Source: Chloroflexota bacterium (GTDB lineage Bacteria; Chloroflexota; Dehalococcoidia; SAR202; UBA6927). From it: 10,177 nt of DNA. A program made the translations under genes and the position numbers. The notes under the pieces are model-generated. The model searched no databases. It saw only the letters and a list, made by a program, of their open reading frames with translations, and was not told the origin of the DNA. Where the stretch lies: contig PBBT01000023.1 of NCBI GenBank assembly GCA_002717725.1, positions 1 to 10,177 on the forward strand, read 5' to 3'. Of this stretch, positions 1 through 5,886 are shown in pieces (the first letter of the stretch is position 1; the number at the start of each line of letters is the position of its first letter).

Positions 1-169
1 ATAAACCTTTTAGCAAATCAGGCAATTCACTATTTTTCAATGACAGTTTGGACCCACAATCAGTACAGAAAAACGTTTTGGCATCGATCTCTTCCAAACC
101 GCATGTCGAGCAAATCAAAACCTGTCCACTATTAGAATTTGTTTCTCTAGGTTCCTTATAATCTCTCAT
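1..169 (-). CDS. Zinc-ribbon protein, partial (C-terminus beyond left edge)
   Basis: An open frame starts at ATG 169-167 and runs leftward off the window, giving 56 visible residues. The N-terminus is polar (MRDYKEPRETNSNSG). It is followed by a four-cysteine zinc ribbon with CSTCG at residues 20-24 and CTDCG at 35-39, an 11-residue loop between the pairs, and a polar stretch afterwards. This is the usual treble-clef or rubredoxin-like knuckle found at the start of many bacterial membrane or regulatory proteins; the functional domain would lie outside the window. A convincing promoter (TTGACA, 16 bp, TATGAT) sits about 27 bases upstream of the ATG, so the gene probably has its own transcript rather than depending only on the operon that ends at 243. 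The upstream ribosome site is a weak G-run. The zinc ribbon is clear; the function is unknown. Confidence 0.75.
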   Translation of the reverse strand, partial: MRDYKEPRETNSNSGQVLICSTCGLEEIDAKTFFCTDCGSKLSLKNSELPDLLKGL

Positions 170-195
170 GACACCCCACAATCCAAATAAAACTC

Positions 196-223
196 ATCAT
201 AAATCCTTAAACATTTTTGTCAA
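196..223 (-). promoter_or_regulatory. Sigma70-type promoter of the partial zinc-ribbon gene
   Basis: On the minus strand, TTGACA lies at 223-218 (exact consensus) and TATGAT at 201-196 (5 of 6), separated by 16 bp. The expected start of transcription is near 189, about 20 bases before the ATG at 169. The arrangement is identical in hexamers and spacing to the promoter at 2944-2971. Confidence 0.7.
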
Positions 224-242
224 AATAAGTGAGGTTTCTATC

Positions 243-521
243 TCAATCAATATATGGGATCAAAACTGATAATAAAAAACATGTGGTTAAAATAAATGGA
301 ACTAGTAGTAATACTATTAAGGCTTTCAATCTCCATTTTTTCCAAGACAAAAAACCTAACAGCCCCCCAGTTACAACAATCATTATAATTATCAATTCTG
401 TAGTGAAACCATCATTTCCTGAATACCACCCGATGGTAACTAAATAAGCTATAAACAACACAACCTGAAAACCAATCAGAGATCCGAATCCTATAGATAT
501 TATTGCGAAAACTTTCGACAT
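243..521 (-). CDS. Small three-helix membrane protein, unknown function
   Basis: This is a 92-aa, very hydrophobic protein with three likely transmembrane segments: about residues 6-31, 42-59 and 65-90. A short GNDGF loop separates the first two, and a basic SWKKWRLK loop between the second and third suggests that loop faces the cytoplasm. It starts with ATG at 521-519, one base after the stop of the lipoprotein gene upstream, so translation is probably coupled. It is the last gene of the six-gene operon; the stop at 243 is only about 20 bases from the next promoter, and no terminator hairpin is visible. No family was recognised. A 72-codon plus-strand frame over the same bases (229-447) was judged a shadow because the minus-strand product is strongly membrane-like and tightly coupled to its neighbour. 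Confidence 0.7.
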   Translation of the reverse strand: MSKVFAIISIGFGSLIGFQVVLFIAYLVTIGWYSGNDGFTTELIIIMIVVTGGLLGFLSWKKWRLKALIVLLLVPFILTTCFLLSVLIPYID

Positions 522-522
522 A

Positions 523-1029
523 TTACTTAAACACTTTGTATTCTCTCTGATAATTCTTTAAAACATTTTTGCATTTCGACGAATCAAAACTGCCTAAACC
601 CTCTTGTGCAGGCAAAATATCTCCTCTTAATAATTCAGAACTAATTAAAACACTTTCTGCTAAAAACCCCGCTTCATAAGGATCGTTGGAAATTTCAAAT
701 GCCTGCAAAATTACTTCGCCCATAAAAACATTCTTACAATATGGCCAAACATGGTCAACGCCATCTTCCAAATAATACTGAATGGTTGATATTTCCACGT
801 CCAACTGTTCATTCAAAAAATCAGCTACTCCCTTTTTAGCAATCAGAAAATCTGAATCATGTCTACCTTCAGAGAACTGCAATGATTCGGACAGAGCCCA
901 AAAATATTCCTCATAATAACTTGAACATTCAAGATCTTGTTTACAGTTTTCAATTTCACTTTCTTGAACACATGCTGAAATAAGAAATATAAAGAGTATT
1001 ACCCACAAAAAAGTAACGAATCGTCTCAA
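523..1029 (-). CDS. Predicted lipoprotein, unknown function
   Basis: This is a 168-aa protein with a lipoprotein signal: basic MRR, a hydrophobic core (residues 4-18), and lipobox I-S-A-C with the lipidated cysteine at residue 20. The mature part is acidic and mostly helical-looking, with cysteines at about 29, 35, 98 and 153 that could form disulfides after export. No domain was recognised. The start is TTG (1029-1027). No ATG or GTG lies further upstream before the previous gene's stop, and the TTG places the positive N-terminus directly before the hydrophobic core. No strong ribosome site is visible, so re-initiation after the GDPD gene, whose TAA ends three bases earlier in the same frame, is likely. 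The product should be anchored to the outer face of a membrane. Confidence 0.75.
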   Translation of the reverse strand: MRRFVTFLWVILFIFLISACVQESEIENCKQDLECSSYYEEYFWALSESLQFSEGRHDSDFLIAKKGVADFLNEQLDVEISTIQYYLEDGVDHVWPYCKNVFMGEVILQAFEISNDPYEAGFLAESVLISSELLRGDILPAQEGLGSFDSSKCKNVLKNYQREYKVFK

Positions 1030-1032
1030 TTT

Positions 1033-1896
1033 TTAACCATCAGTAAATACATGGGATGAGAGAAATTTTTTCAAAGCTTCAGGTTCATCAGTCTGAATAA
1101 TACTTACTCCAGCGCGAATTAACTCACCCCAAATACTATCTGGATCTATCAATGCACTAGAATCATTAAATTCACAACAAGCTACAGGATCAAGTGTATT
1201 AACCCAAATGGAAATTCCAGCATTTTTAAAATAATTTTGATTCAATGACAAAGTAGATAGCTCATCAAATTCCGCTTCAACCATTGCTGGTGACACTGAC
1301 TGAAGAAGGTCAAATTTTTCCAAAAAATCATCGGATGAAAAGTGCATCATAGGCATAACCATTACACCAATTTTTGATTCTAATTCTTTCAGATTCTCGG
1401 CTTGTTCATAAGTCTGAACTTGTGTTTTAATTGCAGCCTGACCTTGCATACCCATTTTTGCGACTAGTTTTGAAGTTTTTCCTAAGAGTTCTAAAGATTT
1501 AACATCTAAATCCAAGTAGATTTTTTCATCCGCAAGTTTCAGCACAGATTCTAGTGATGGAATCGATTGATCAGAAAAAGAATTCCCTTCTCCACCATCA
1601 AAATTTTTGAGCTTTAATTCATTTAACTGACTGAATGTAAAATTGTTTGCTAAGTCTGACAACCCTGTCATACGTCTTAAACTAGCGCCAGGGGCATCAA
1701 CATCACGATCATGAAGTAAGAAAAGTATCCCATCTTTACTACTTTGAATATCAATCTCAGCGATTTCATATCCAGCACAAATTGCACCACTGATTGCAGC
1801 CAAGCTATTCTCTGGCGCAGTATGCCAAAATCCCCGATGCGCAACAATTGCAACAGGACGACTGCTTAATCCAATATATTCTCTATATTGTATCAA
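1033..1896 (-). CDS. Glycerophosphodiester phosphodiesterase family protein
   Basis: This 287-aa protein covers the whole GDPD TIM-barrel domain. The diagnostic N-terminal motif VAHRG (residues 18-22) continues as APENS (27-31). The acidic metal ligands E47 and D49 lie in EIDIQ, and catalytic H62-D63 follows SKDGILFLL. A later strand reads IYLDLDVK, and the C-terminus carries the typical IIQTDEPEAL. The catalytic pair H20/H62 and metal ligands are therefore intact. Family members hydrolyse glycerophosphodiesters from lipid turnover to glycerol-3-phosphate and an alcohol, using a divalent metal. No signal peptide is seen, so cytosolic action is inferred. The start is TTG (1896-1894), supported by a GAGGG site nine bases upstream and by a stop codon just before that site. 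It lies two bases after the double zinc-ribbon gene and three before a lipoprotein gene. The exact substrate is not determinable. Confidence 0.9.
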   Translation of the reverse strand: MIQYREYIGLSSRPVAIVAHRGFWHTAPENSLAAISGAICAGYEIAEIDIQSSKDGILFLLHDRDVDAPGASLRRMTGLSDLANNFTFSQLNELKLKNFDGGEGNSFSDQSIPSLESVLKLADEKIYLDLDVKSLELLGKTSKLVAKMGMQGQAAIKTQVQTYEQAENLKELESKIGVMVMPMMHFSSDDFLEKFDLLQSVSPAMVEAEFDELSTLSLNQNYFKNAGISIWVNTLDPVACCEFNDSSALIDPDSIWGELIRAGVSIIQTDEPEALKKFLSSHVFTDG

Positions 1897-1898
1897 GG

Positions 1899-2210
1899 CT
1901 AAATACCCTCAAAACCAACCATCAAAGAAATAATTTTTGTACCACAATTCTCACAAAAAGTTGATTGAACGTTAGGAATTTTATAATCACAATTTTGACA
2001 AGCAAATGAAACGGATGAGATTGTTGAATCAGGAAAAATACTCGAGTCGCTTAGAATTAACGGGTCGATTACAACTGGATGTTTTAAATCCCAATCAAGA
2101 TCCTCCCTAATCCCAAAATCATTACTATCTAAAAAATCACCACATTCTGAGCAAAACTTTACAGAATATTTTGGTAAATCAATTTTACAGTTTGAACAAT
2201 TTGTCATCAT
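1899..2210 (-). CDS. Double zinc-ribbon protein
   Basis: This is a 103-aa protein with two complete four-cysteine zinc ribbons, one at each end. The first has C5-x2-C8 and C20-x2-C23; the second has C71-x2-C74 and C86-x2-C89. The roughly 45-residue linker is acidic, rich in Ser, Asp and Pro, and looks unstructured. No membrane segment is present, so a soluble cytosolic protein is expected. Zinc ribbons of this kind bind nucleic acid or serve as protein-interaction knuckles; nothing here decides between them. Two ATG codons stand in tandem at 2210-2205, directly after the TAA of the preceding gene. The AGAGG site gives a spacing of five bases to the first and eight to the second, so either could be used. 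It sits in the middle of the six-gene operon. Confidence 0.8.
   Translation of the reverse strand: MMTNCSNCKIDLPKYSVKFCSECGDFLDSNDFGIREDLDWDLKHPVVIDPLILSDSSIFPDSTISSVSFACQNCDYKIPNVQSTFCENCGTKIISLMVGFEGI
1906..1910 (-). promoter_or_regulatory. Ribosome binding site supporting the TTG start of the GDPD gene
   Basis: GAGGG on the minus strand ends nine bases before TTG at 1896. It lies inside the 3' end of the double zinc-ribbon gene. An in-frame TGA at 1911-1909 excludes any longer start, so this site decides the unusual TTG initiation. Confidence 0.6.
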
Positions 2211-2393
2211 TTAACCTCTAATAGTAAGAATTGTGACCCCAAAAAATATTAGAATTACTGAAACCAATTTTACCGGTAATGTTTTCATTGTAAATGGCTC
2301 ATCTAAAAATTTAAAAATTCCCATACTAAAAATCCCTGAAATCAGTAAGGCGAAAATGGACGAAGAGAAACCCAATTCATTTGAAAAACTCAC
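2211..2393 (-). CDS. Two-helix membrane protein resembling the C-terminal hairpin of DMT/SMR transporters
   Basis: This 60-aa protein has two transmembrane segments (about residues 11-30 and 40-58) joined by LDEPFTMKTLPVK. The loop, with its acidic-Glu-Pro-hydrophobic-Thr pattern, followed by a helix ending ILIFFGVTIL, recalls the last helix pair of EamA/SMR transporters (GEPLT ... LILAGV). It is far shorter than a full SMR protein (about 105-110 aa with four helices). The region upstream is occupied by a lipoprotein gene in another frame, so no missing N-terminal half lies there. The start is GTG (2393-2391), overlapping the lipoprotein stop as GTGA, a typical translational-coupling arrangement; its own stop abuts the next ATG. 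It could be a transporter remnant, a half-size oligomerising membrane protein, or unrelated. Family resemblance is inferred by eye only. Confidence 0.55.
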   Translation of the reverse strand: MSFSNELGFSSSIFALLISGIFSMGIFKFLDEPFTMKTLPVKLVSVILIFFGVTILTIRG

Positions 2394-2908
2394 TTCGAAA
2401 TAGACAAGAAAACGTCTGCCCCAACTTCTTTACAAGTAGTCGCGATACATTCTTCTAATAACACTGTAACTTTCGAATCAGACCCATTAGCTAGATCAAA
2501 TTCGAAAATACCTTCTTCTTCTCCTGATAACTCAGTATTTGTAGCATTTTCAGACCATCGTAAAGTCGACTGCATAGAAGTTCTATGCGCTTCACATGAA
2601 ACCTTCATCTGATCAACATTGAATTTACAATCGGCGCTAAGTTTTGTAGCTAATTTCCCTGCAGTTGAAGATGATTCTGCACTAGGATCAAAATATTTGT
2701 TGCCCTTCTTAGACCCAGGAGATGCTACAGGAACGCCATACAATGATGCTGTATCACTTCCCTTAGAGGGAGGTTTGTAATTTGGATCAAAACCACCTTC
2801 ATCATCACTTCCTCCACATGAAACCCCAATCGTCATCAAAACGATTGAACTTATTATAAACAGCAAGGAGATCTTAATTAAGTAAGAGTACTGAGCATTC
2901 CCATTCAT
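2390..2908 (-). CDS. Predicted lipoprotein with possible Ig-like C-terminal domain
   Basis: This is a 172-aa exported protein and the first gene of the six-gene operon. The N-terminus has a lysine and a hydrophobic core (about residues 9-29), followed by G-V-S-C-G-G with the likely lipidated cysteine at 31. The lipobox is slightly atypical (Gly at -3). An acidic and proline/serine-rich spacer (about 32-85) leads to a C-terminal part of some 85 residues with four cysteines: two near its start (SADC, VSC) and two near its end (EEC, TTC). Its alternating hydrophobic pattern suggests a beta-sandwich of the PKD/Ig type. No family was firmly recognised. The ATG is well supported by AGGAG six bases upstream, and a strong promoter lies about 36 bases from it. 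The following GTG overlaps its stop by four bases. Confidence 0.75.
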   Translation of the reverse strand: MNGNAQYSYLIKISLLFIISSIVLMTIGVSCGGSDDEGGFDPNYKPPSKGSDTASLYGVPVASPGSKKGNKYFDPSAESSSTAGKLATKLSADCKFNVDQMKVSCEAHRTSMQSTLRWSENATNTELSGEEEGIFEFDLANGSDSKVTVLLEECIATTCKEVGADVFLSISK

Positions 2909-2943
2909 GTCCTTCTCCTATGAAAAATAAACGGTTTTGAAAC

Positions 2944-2971
2944 ATCATAACTATTAGCTTTAATTTGTCAA
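2944..2971 (-). promoter_or_regulatory. Sigma70-type promoter of the six-gene lipoprotein/GDPD operon
   Basis: On the minus strand, TTGACA (2971-2966, exact) and TATGAT (2949-2944, 5 of 6) are spaced by 16 bp. Transcription would start near 2937, leaving a leader of roughly 29 bases that holds the AGGAG ribosome site before ATG 2908. The -35 box lies in one arm of an inverted repeat shared with the divergent promoter. Confidence 0.75.
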
Positions 2972-3005
2972 AGATCTGTAAAACAGTACCCCTTTCTTTG
3001 ACAAA
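2964..3005. repeat. Perfect 10-bp inverted repeat spanning the divergent promoters
   Basis: TTTGTCAAAG at 2964-2973 is mirrored exactly by CTTTGACAAA at 2996-3005, with 22 bases between. Each arm contains a full -35 hexamer facing outward. The symmetry may simply reflect two good -35 boxes with similar flanks, or may be an operator for a dimeric regulator acting on both transcripts. Confidence 0.5.
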
Positions 3006-3025
3006 ACCTTAGTTACAGTTAACAT
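2998..3025 (+). promoter_or_regulatory. Candidate promoter of the RanBP2-type zinc-finger gene
   Basis: TTGACA at 2998-3003 (exact) is followed after 16 bp by TAACAT at 3020-3025 (4 of 6). A TATAAC at 3025-3030 matches better but would need a 21-bp spacer. The leader to ATG 3086 would be about 55 bases. The -35 is convincing; the -10 is modest. Confidence 0.5.
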
Positions 3026-3085
3026 ATAACAACCAAACTTTTTTGTGCCGTAAATCTATGAATTTTTTGGTAAACAAGGAATCTA

Positions 3086-3322
3086 ATGGAAGAGAATAAA
3101 ACCCAAGAAAATCGAAAGGTTCGAGGGGAATTAGCTCAGAAGATTGCAGATAAAATCTGGAGTTGCAAACAATGTGGTTCCAAAAACAATGGCATTACAA
3201 AAGTCTGTTTTAAATGCGGAGAAAAAACTAATTCATCGAATAAAATGCGTAGTCTTGGCCGATTAGCAATTATTTTCTTAATTACTTTTACCATTACTTT
3301 CGTCATAATTTTCAACTCATGA
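3086..3322 (+). CDS. RanBP2-type zinc finger protein with C-terminal membrane anchor
   Basis: This is a 78-aa protein. A polar, charged N-terminus (1-23) is followed by a four-cysteine finger: W25, C27, C30, N34, C41 and C44. Spacing is exactly that of the RanBP2-type finger (W-x-C-x2-C-x3-N-x6-C-x2-C), including the characteristic Trp and Asn. In eukaryotic proteins this fold binds single-stranded RNA or ubiquitin; in bacteria its partners are mostly unknown. A basic stretch (SNKMRSLGR) leads to one transmembrane helix (about residues 60-76) ending at the C-terminus, so the finger should face the cytoplasm. The start has a clear AAGGA five bases upstream. The stop overlaps the ATG of a 24-residue hydrophobic microprotein. 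The motif is read directly; a nucleic-acid or protein-binding role at the membrane is inference. Confidence 0.8.
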   Translation: MEENKTQENRKVRGELAQKIADKIWSCKQCGSKNNGITKVCFKCGEKTNSSNKMRSLGRLAIIFLITFTITFVIIFNS

Positions 3323-3393
3323 ATAGAAATTCAATAATTATAGCTCTGATAGGGTTAGCGGTGATTGCAGTAGTGTTCGGAAATCTAAACTAG
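3319..3393 (+). CDS. 24-residue hydrophobic microprotein, translationally coupled
   Basis: ATG at 3319-3321 overlaps the TGA of the zinc-finger gene in an ATGA junction and opens a 24-codon frame ending at TAG 3391-3393. The product has a polar MNRNS start, then a single uninterrupted hydrophobic stretch (about residues 6-20, rich in Ile, Val, Leu, Ala and Gly), then a short GNLN tail. This is the form of a one-helix membrane miniprotein. Support comes from the four-base overlap, the coherent helix and the short basic N-terminus. No independent ribosome site is obvious, so it would be translated by re-initiation. It might partner the membrane helix of the preceding protein. Given its length, a chance open frame cannot be excluded. 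Confidence 0.45.
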   Translation: MNRNSIIIALIGLAVIAVVFGNLN

Positions 3394-3436
3394 CTAATTA
3401 TCAAATTCGATCAGTATCACTTTGTCCATCAAAACT

Positions 3437-3465
3437 TTGACACCCAAAATATGAACATATACGAT
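3437..3465 (+). promoter_or_regulatory. Candidate promoter of the GMC oxidoreductase operon
   Basis: TTGACA at 3437-3442 (exact) is followed after 17 bp by TACGAT at 3460-3465 (4 of 6). Transcription would begin near 3471, with a leader of about 35 bases that contains the GAGGAA ribosome site at 3495-3500 before ATG 3506. Confidence 0.5.
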
Positions 3466-3505
3466 CAAAATAATTTCTATAACGTTACAATGTCGAGGAA
3501 ATTCT

Positions 3506-5092
3506 ATGAAATATGATTATATTATTGTTGGAGCTGGTTCTGCAGGAGCTATCATCGCTTCAAGAATTAGTGAAGACCCTACAAAATCTGTACTTTTGCT
3601 AGAAGCTGGCAGTGACTACCCCGACTTTGAAACTCTACCTGACGTATTTAAATATGGGTTTGGACCCGCAAAAGATTGGTCGCGAGACTTCGGGTGGTGG
3701 ACAAATCCCGGTGATTTGAAACGTTGGTTCTTTGAAGCTACTGCAAATGAAGAACAAAACGAGATCATGATGGTCCCTAGAGGGAAGGTAACAGGAGGTT
3801 CCAGCGCAGTAAATGCACAGATTTTCCTAAGAGGTGATCCAGATGATTATGACACTTGGGCCAAAAATGGAAATGATCAATGGAGTTTCGACAAATGCCT
3901 GGATGCATTTATCAGACTAGAGAATGACACAGATGAATCAGGAGATTTCCATGGAAATAGTGGTCCAATTAGAGTACGGAGACATCCTGAATCAGAATGG
4001 ACTGAAGATGCAAGTGCGTTTCACAAAGGTTTTCAGGAAATCGGTTTTCCTCCCACATCAGACCATAATGACCCCGATTCAACCGGTGTAGGTCCAATCC
4101 CTTTCAATACAATTGATCAGGTAAGACAAAGTACTGCTTTGGGATACATTAACCCAGCTAGAAATAGATTAAATTTCACATTGCGAAGTGACTGCATGGT
4201 TCATCGAATAATTTTCGAAGATAAAAAAGCCGTGGGATTAGAAGTCGAAAGCGGAAATGAAATCTTCAAAGTATTCGGCAATGAGATTATTCTAAGTGGA
4301 GGATCAATTGGCTCTCCTCATTTATTAATGCTCTCAGGAATTGGACCATCAGACAATCTTAATGAAGTAGGAGTTCCGGTAATTAATGACCTTCCTGGGG
4401 TTGGCCAAAACCTACGTGACCACCCCCAAGTTTCGGTTATATGGAATGTAAAAGATTCTTATGAACATGATAGAGAAGGAACAAATCGTGTCATCACAGT
4501 TGGATTACGATATACCGCTGAAGGCTCAAATCTTCACAATGATATGCTAATCCATCAAACTTCCGTCGCTTTCCCTGACATGTATTTCGGTGGAGATATT
4601 AACTGGATGTCGGCAGGAGTTGCCATGTCAGCATGCCTATATCTAGCCAAAGGATCAGGAGAACTTAAACTAAAATCCTCTGACGCCAATGAACAACCTT
4701 CTCTAAATTATAATTACTTTCGGGAAGAAGAAGATTTAAGAAGAATGCGCGAATGCGTTAGGCTTTGTGCAAAGGTAGGTGAAGGAGAAACTTATAGCCA
4801 TATAATTTCTGATCGAATTCAACCTACCGACGAACAATTAAATGACGACGAAGCTCTCAATTCATGGCTCAAACAAAACGCCACTACCAGTCACCATATA
4901 ACCAGTACCTGTAAAATGGGTCCTAACAGTGATCCAATGTCTGTGGTTGACCAATTTGGGAAAGTTCATGGAATTGATGGTTTACGGATTGGTGACGCCT
5001 CCATTATGCCTAACTGCGTTCGTGCGAACACCAATGTTCCTTCAATGATGGTGGGAGAAAAAATAGCAGAATTTATAAAACAGGGGAAATAG
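3506..5092 (+). CDS. GMC family FAD-dependent oxidoreductase
   Basis: This is a full-length 528-aa member of the glucose-methanol-choline family. The N-terminal dinucleotide fold reads VGAGSAG (G9, G11, G14), with E33 ending the second strand. The first family signature lies at about 91-107 (PRGKVTGGSSAVNAQ) and the second at about 265-279 (GGSIGSPHLLMLSGI). The C-terminal catalytic region has HHITSTCKMG (H463/H464) and DASIMPN ... ANTN (N508/N510), so a His-Asn type active pair is expected, as in choline oxidase-like enzymes. Such enzymes oxidise primary or secondary alcohols with FAD; the substrate here is unknown and no signal peptide is seen. GAGGAA precedes the ATG at good spacing. The stop overlaps by one base the GTG of an HMA-MauE membrane protein, suggesting joint expression. 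The choline dehydrogenase (BetA) label would be premature. Confidence 0.95.
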   Translation: MKYDYIIVGAGSAGAIIASRISEDPTKSVLLLEAGSDYPDFETLPDVFKYGFGPAKDWSRDFGWWTNPGDLKRWFFEATANEEQNEIMMVPRGKVTGGSSAVNAQIFLRGDPDDYDTWAKNGNDQWSFDKCLDAFIRLENDTDESGDFHGNSGPIRVRRHPESEWTEDASAFHKGFQEIGFPPTSDHNDPDSTGVGPIPFNTIDQVRQSTALGYINPARNRLNFTLRSDCMVHRIIFEDKKAVGLEVESGNEIFKVFGNEIILSGGSIGSPHLLMLSGIGPSDNLNEVGVPVINDLPGVGQNLRDHPQVSVIWNVKDSYEHDREGTNRVITVGLRYTAEGSNLHNDMLIHQTSVAFPDMYFGGDINWMSAGVAMSACLYLAKGSGELKLKSSDANEQPSLNYNYFREEEDLRRMRECVRLCAKVGEGETYSHIISDRIQPTDEQLNDDEALNSWLKQNATTSHHITSTCKMGPNSDPMSVVDQFGKVHGIDGLRIGDASIMPNCVRANTNVPSMMVGEKIAEFIKQGK

Positions 5093-5811
5093 TGTTTCAA
5101 AAATTTCAAATCCAAGGAATGACTTGCTTAGGATGTGCAGATACGATTCAAACACGTCTAAGAAAAGAATCCGATGTAATTTCTGCAGAGGTATCGTTTG
5201 AAAATGAAGAATTATTGCTGGATTCAAAAGTTCCAGTAGATAATGAATATATTGATTCTATAATCTCAAATTTGGGAAATTACAATGTTAAGAGTCAGAA
5301 TGCTAACTTATTATCAAAATTATTAGAACATCTAAACTCTAAAAAACCAATATTACTTGCGTTAACAATTGTGATTGTTTCGTCTTTATCAATCCAAACC
5401 CCATTTCAAAATTTCGATCTAGACAACTGGTTTATTACATATATGGGATTATTCTTCATGTTGTTCTCGTTTTTGAAATTACTCAATATCAAAGGTTTCA
5501 GCCTCACTTTTTCTAGATATGATCTTTTAGGTAAAAACATCCCAGGATTTTCTATTTCATACCCATTTTTAGAATTCTGCCTTGGGATAGCATTTCTAAC
5601 CAACTCACTATTAATAACTGCAAATCTTACAACACTAATTTTTATGATTTCTCAATCTATTGGGGTTGGAAACGTCCTGCGTAAAAAGGAAATTATTCAA
5701 TGCGCATGTTTAGGATCTTCAATTAATTTACCTGTATCTTACTTAACTTTAATAGAAAACCTAGTAATGGTCTCTATGTCTTCTTACATGCTTTTTAAAC
5801 TCTTAAGCTAA
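5092..5811 (+). CDS. Heavy-metal-associated domain fused to MauE/DoxX-type membrane domain
   Basis: This is a 239-aa protein of two parts. Residues 3-65 form an HMA domain with the metal-binding loop GMTCLGC (C12, C15). Residues 85-239 are a membrane domain with about four helices (88-105, 114-134, 158-195 possibly two, 213-237). It contains family-like stretches such as FSFLKLLNIKGF, YDLLGKNIP and IQCACLG (C204, C206) followed by NLPVSYLTLIEN. This matches MauE/DoxX redox-associated membrane proteins that carry an HMA domain. MauE proper is needed for maturation of methylamine dehydrogenase, and the paired cysteines suggest metal or thiol-redox handling at the membrane. The start is GTG overlapping the last base of the GMC stop, with AGGGGA just upstream. 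The coupling suggests it serves the GMC enzyme or its metabolites, but that is inference. Confidence 0.85.
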   Translation: MFQKFQIQGMTCLGCADTIQTRLRKESDVISAEVSFENEELLLDSKVPVDNEYIDSIISNLGNYNVKSQNANLLSKLLEHLNSKKPILLALTIVIVSSLSIQTPFQNFDLDNWFITYMGLFFMLFSFLKLLNIKGFSLTFSRYDLLGKNIPGFSISYPFLEFCLGIAFLTNSLLITANLTTLIFMISQSIGVGNVLRKKEIIQCACLGSSINLPVSYLTLIENLVMVSMSSYMLFKLLS

Positions 5812-5837
5812 GTCATTCCTAGCTGTGAAGAGTCTAC

Positions 5838-5857
5838 TCTAAATCCAACAATTTAGA
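5838..5857. terminator. Weak inverted repeat between convergent genes, possible bidirectional terminator
   Basis: TCTAAAT (5838-5844) and ATTTAGA (5851-5857) form a 7-bp stem around a six-base loop in the 75-bp gap between two convergent genes. It is AT-rich and no U-tract follows on either strand, so it is a poor intrinsic terminator; position is the main argument. Confidence 0.25.
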
Positions 5858-5886
5858 ATTAACGAAAGAAGAAAAACCTAGAAAAT

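Noticed and set aside
229..447. 72-codon plus-strand open frame
   Set aside because: It lies opposite the three-helix membrane protein gene, which is coupled to its operon and has a coherent membrane pattern. The plus-strand product has no recognisable feature.
3394..3436. Terminator after the microprotein
   Set aside because: No stable stem followed by a T-run is visible between the microprotein stop and the GMC promoter.
5042..5227. 61-codon minus-strand open frame
   Set aside because: It is antisense to the GMC/HMA-MauE junction, where both plus-strand proteins have clear family motifs.
5406..5603. 65-codon minus-strand open frame
   Set aside because: It is a shadow of the MauE-like membrane domain on the plus strand.
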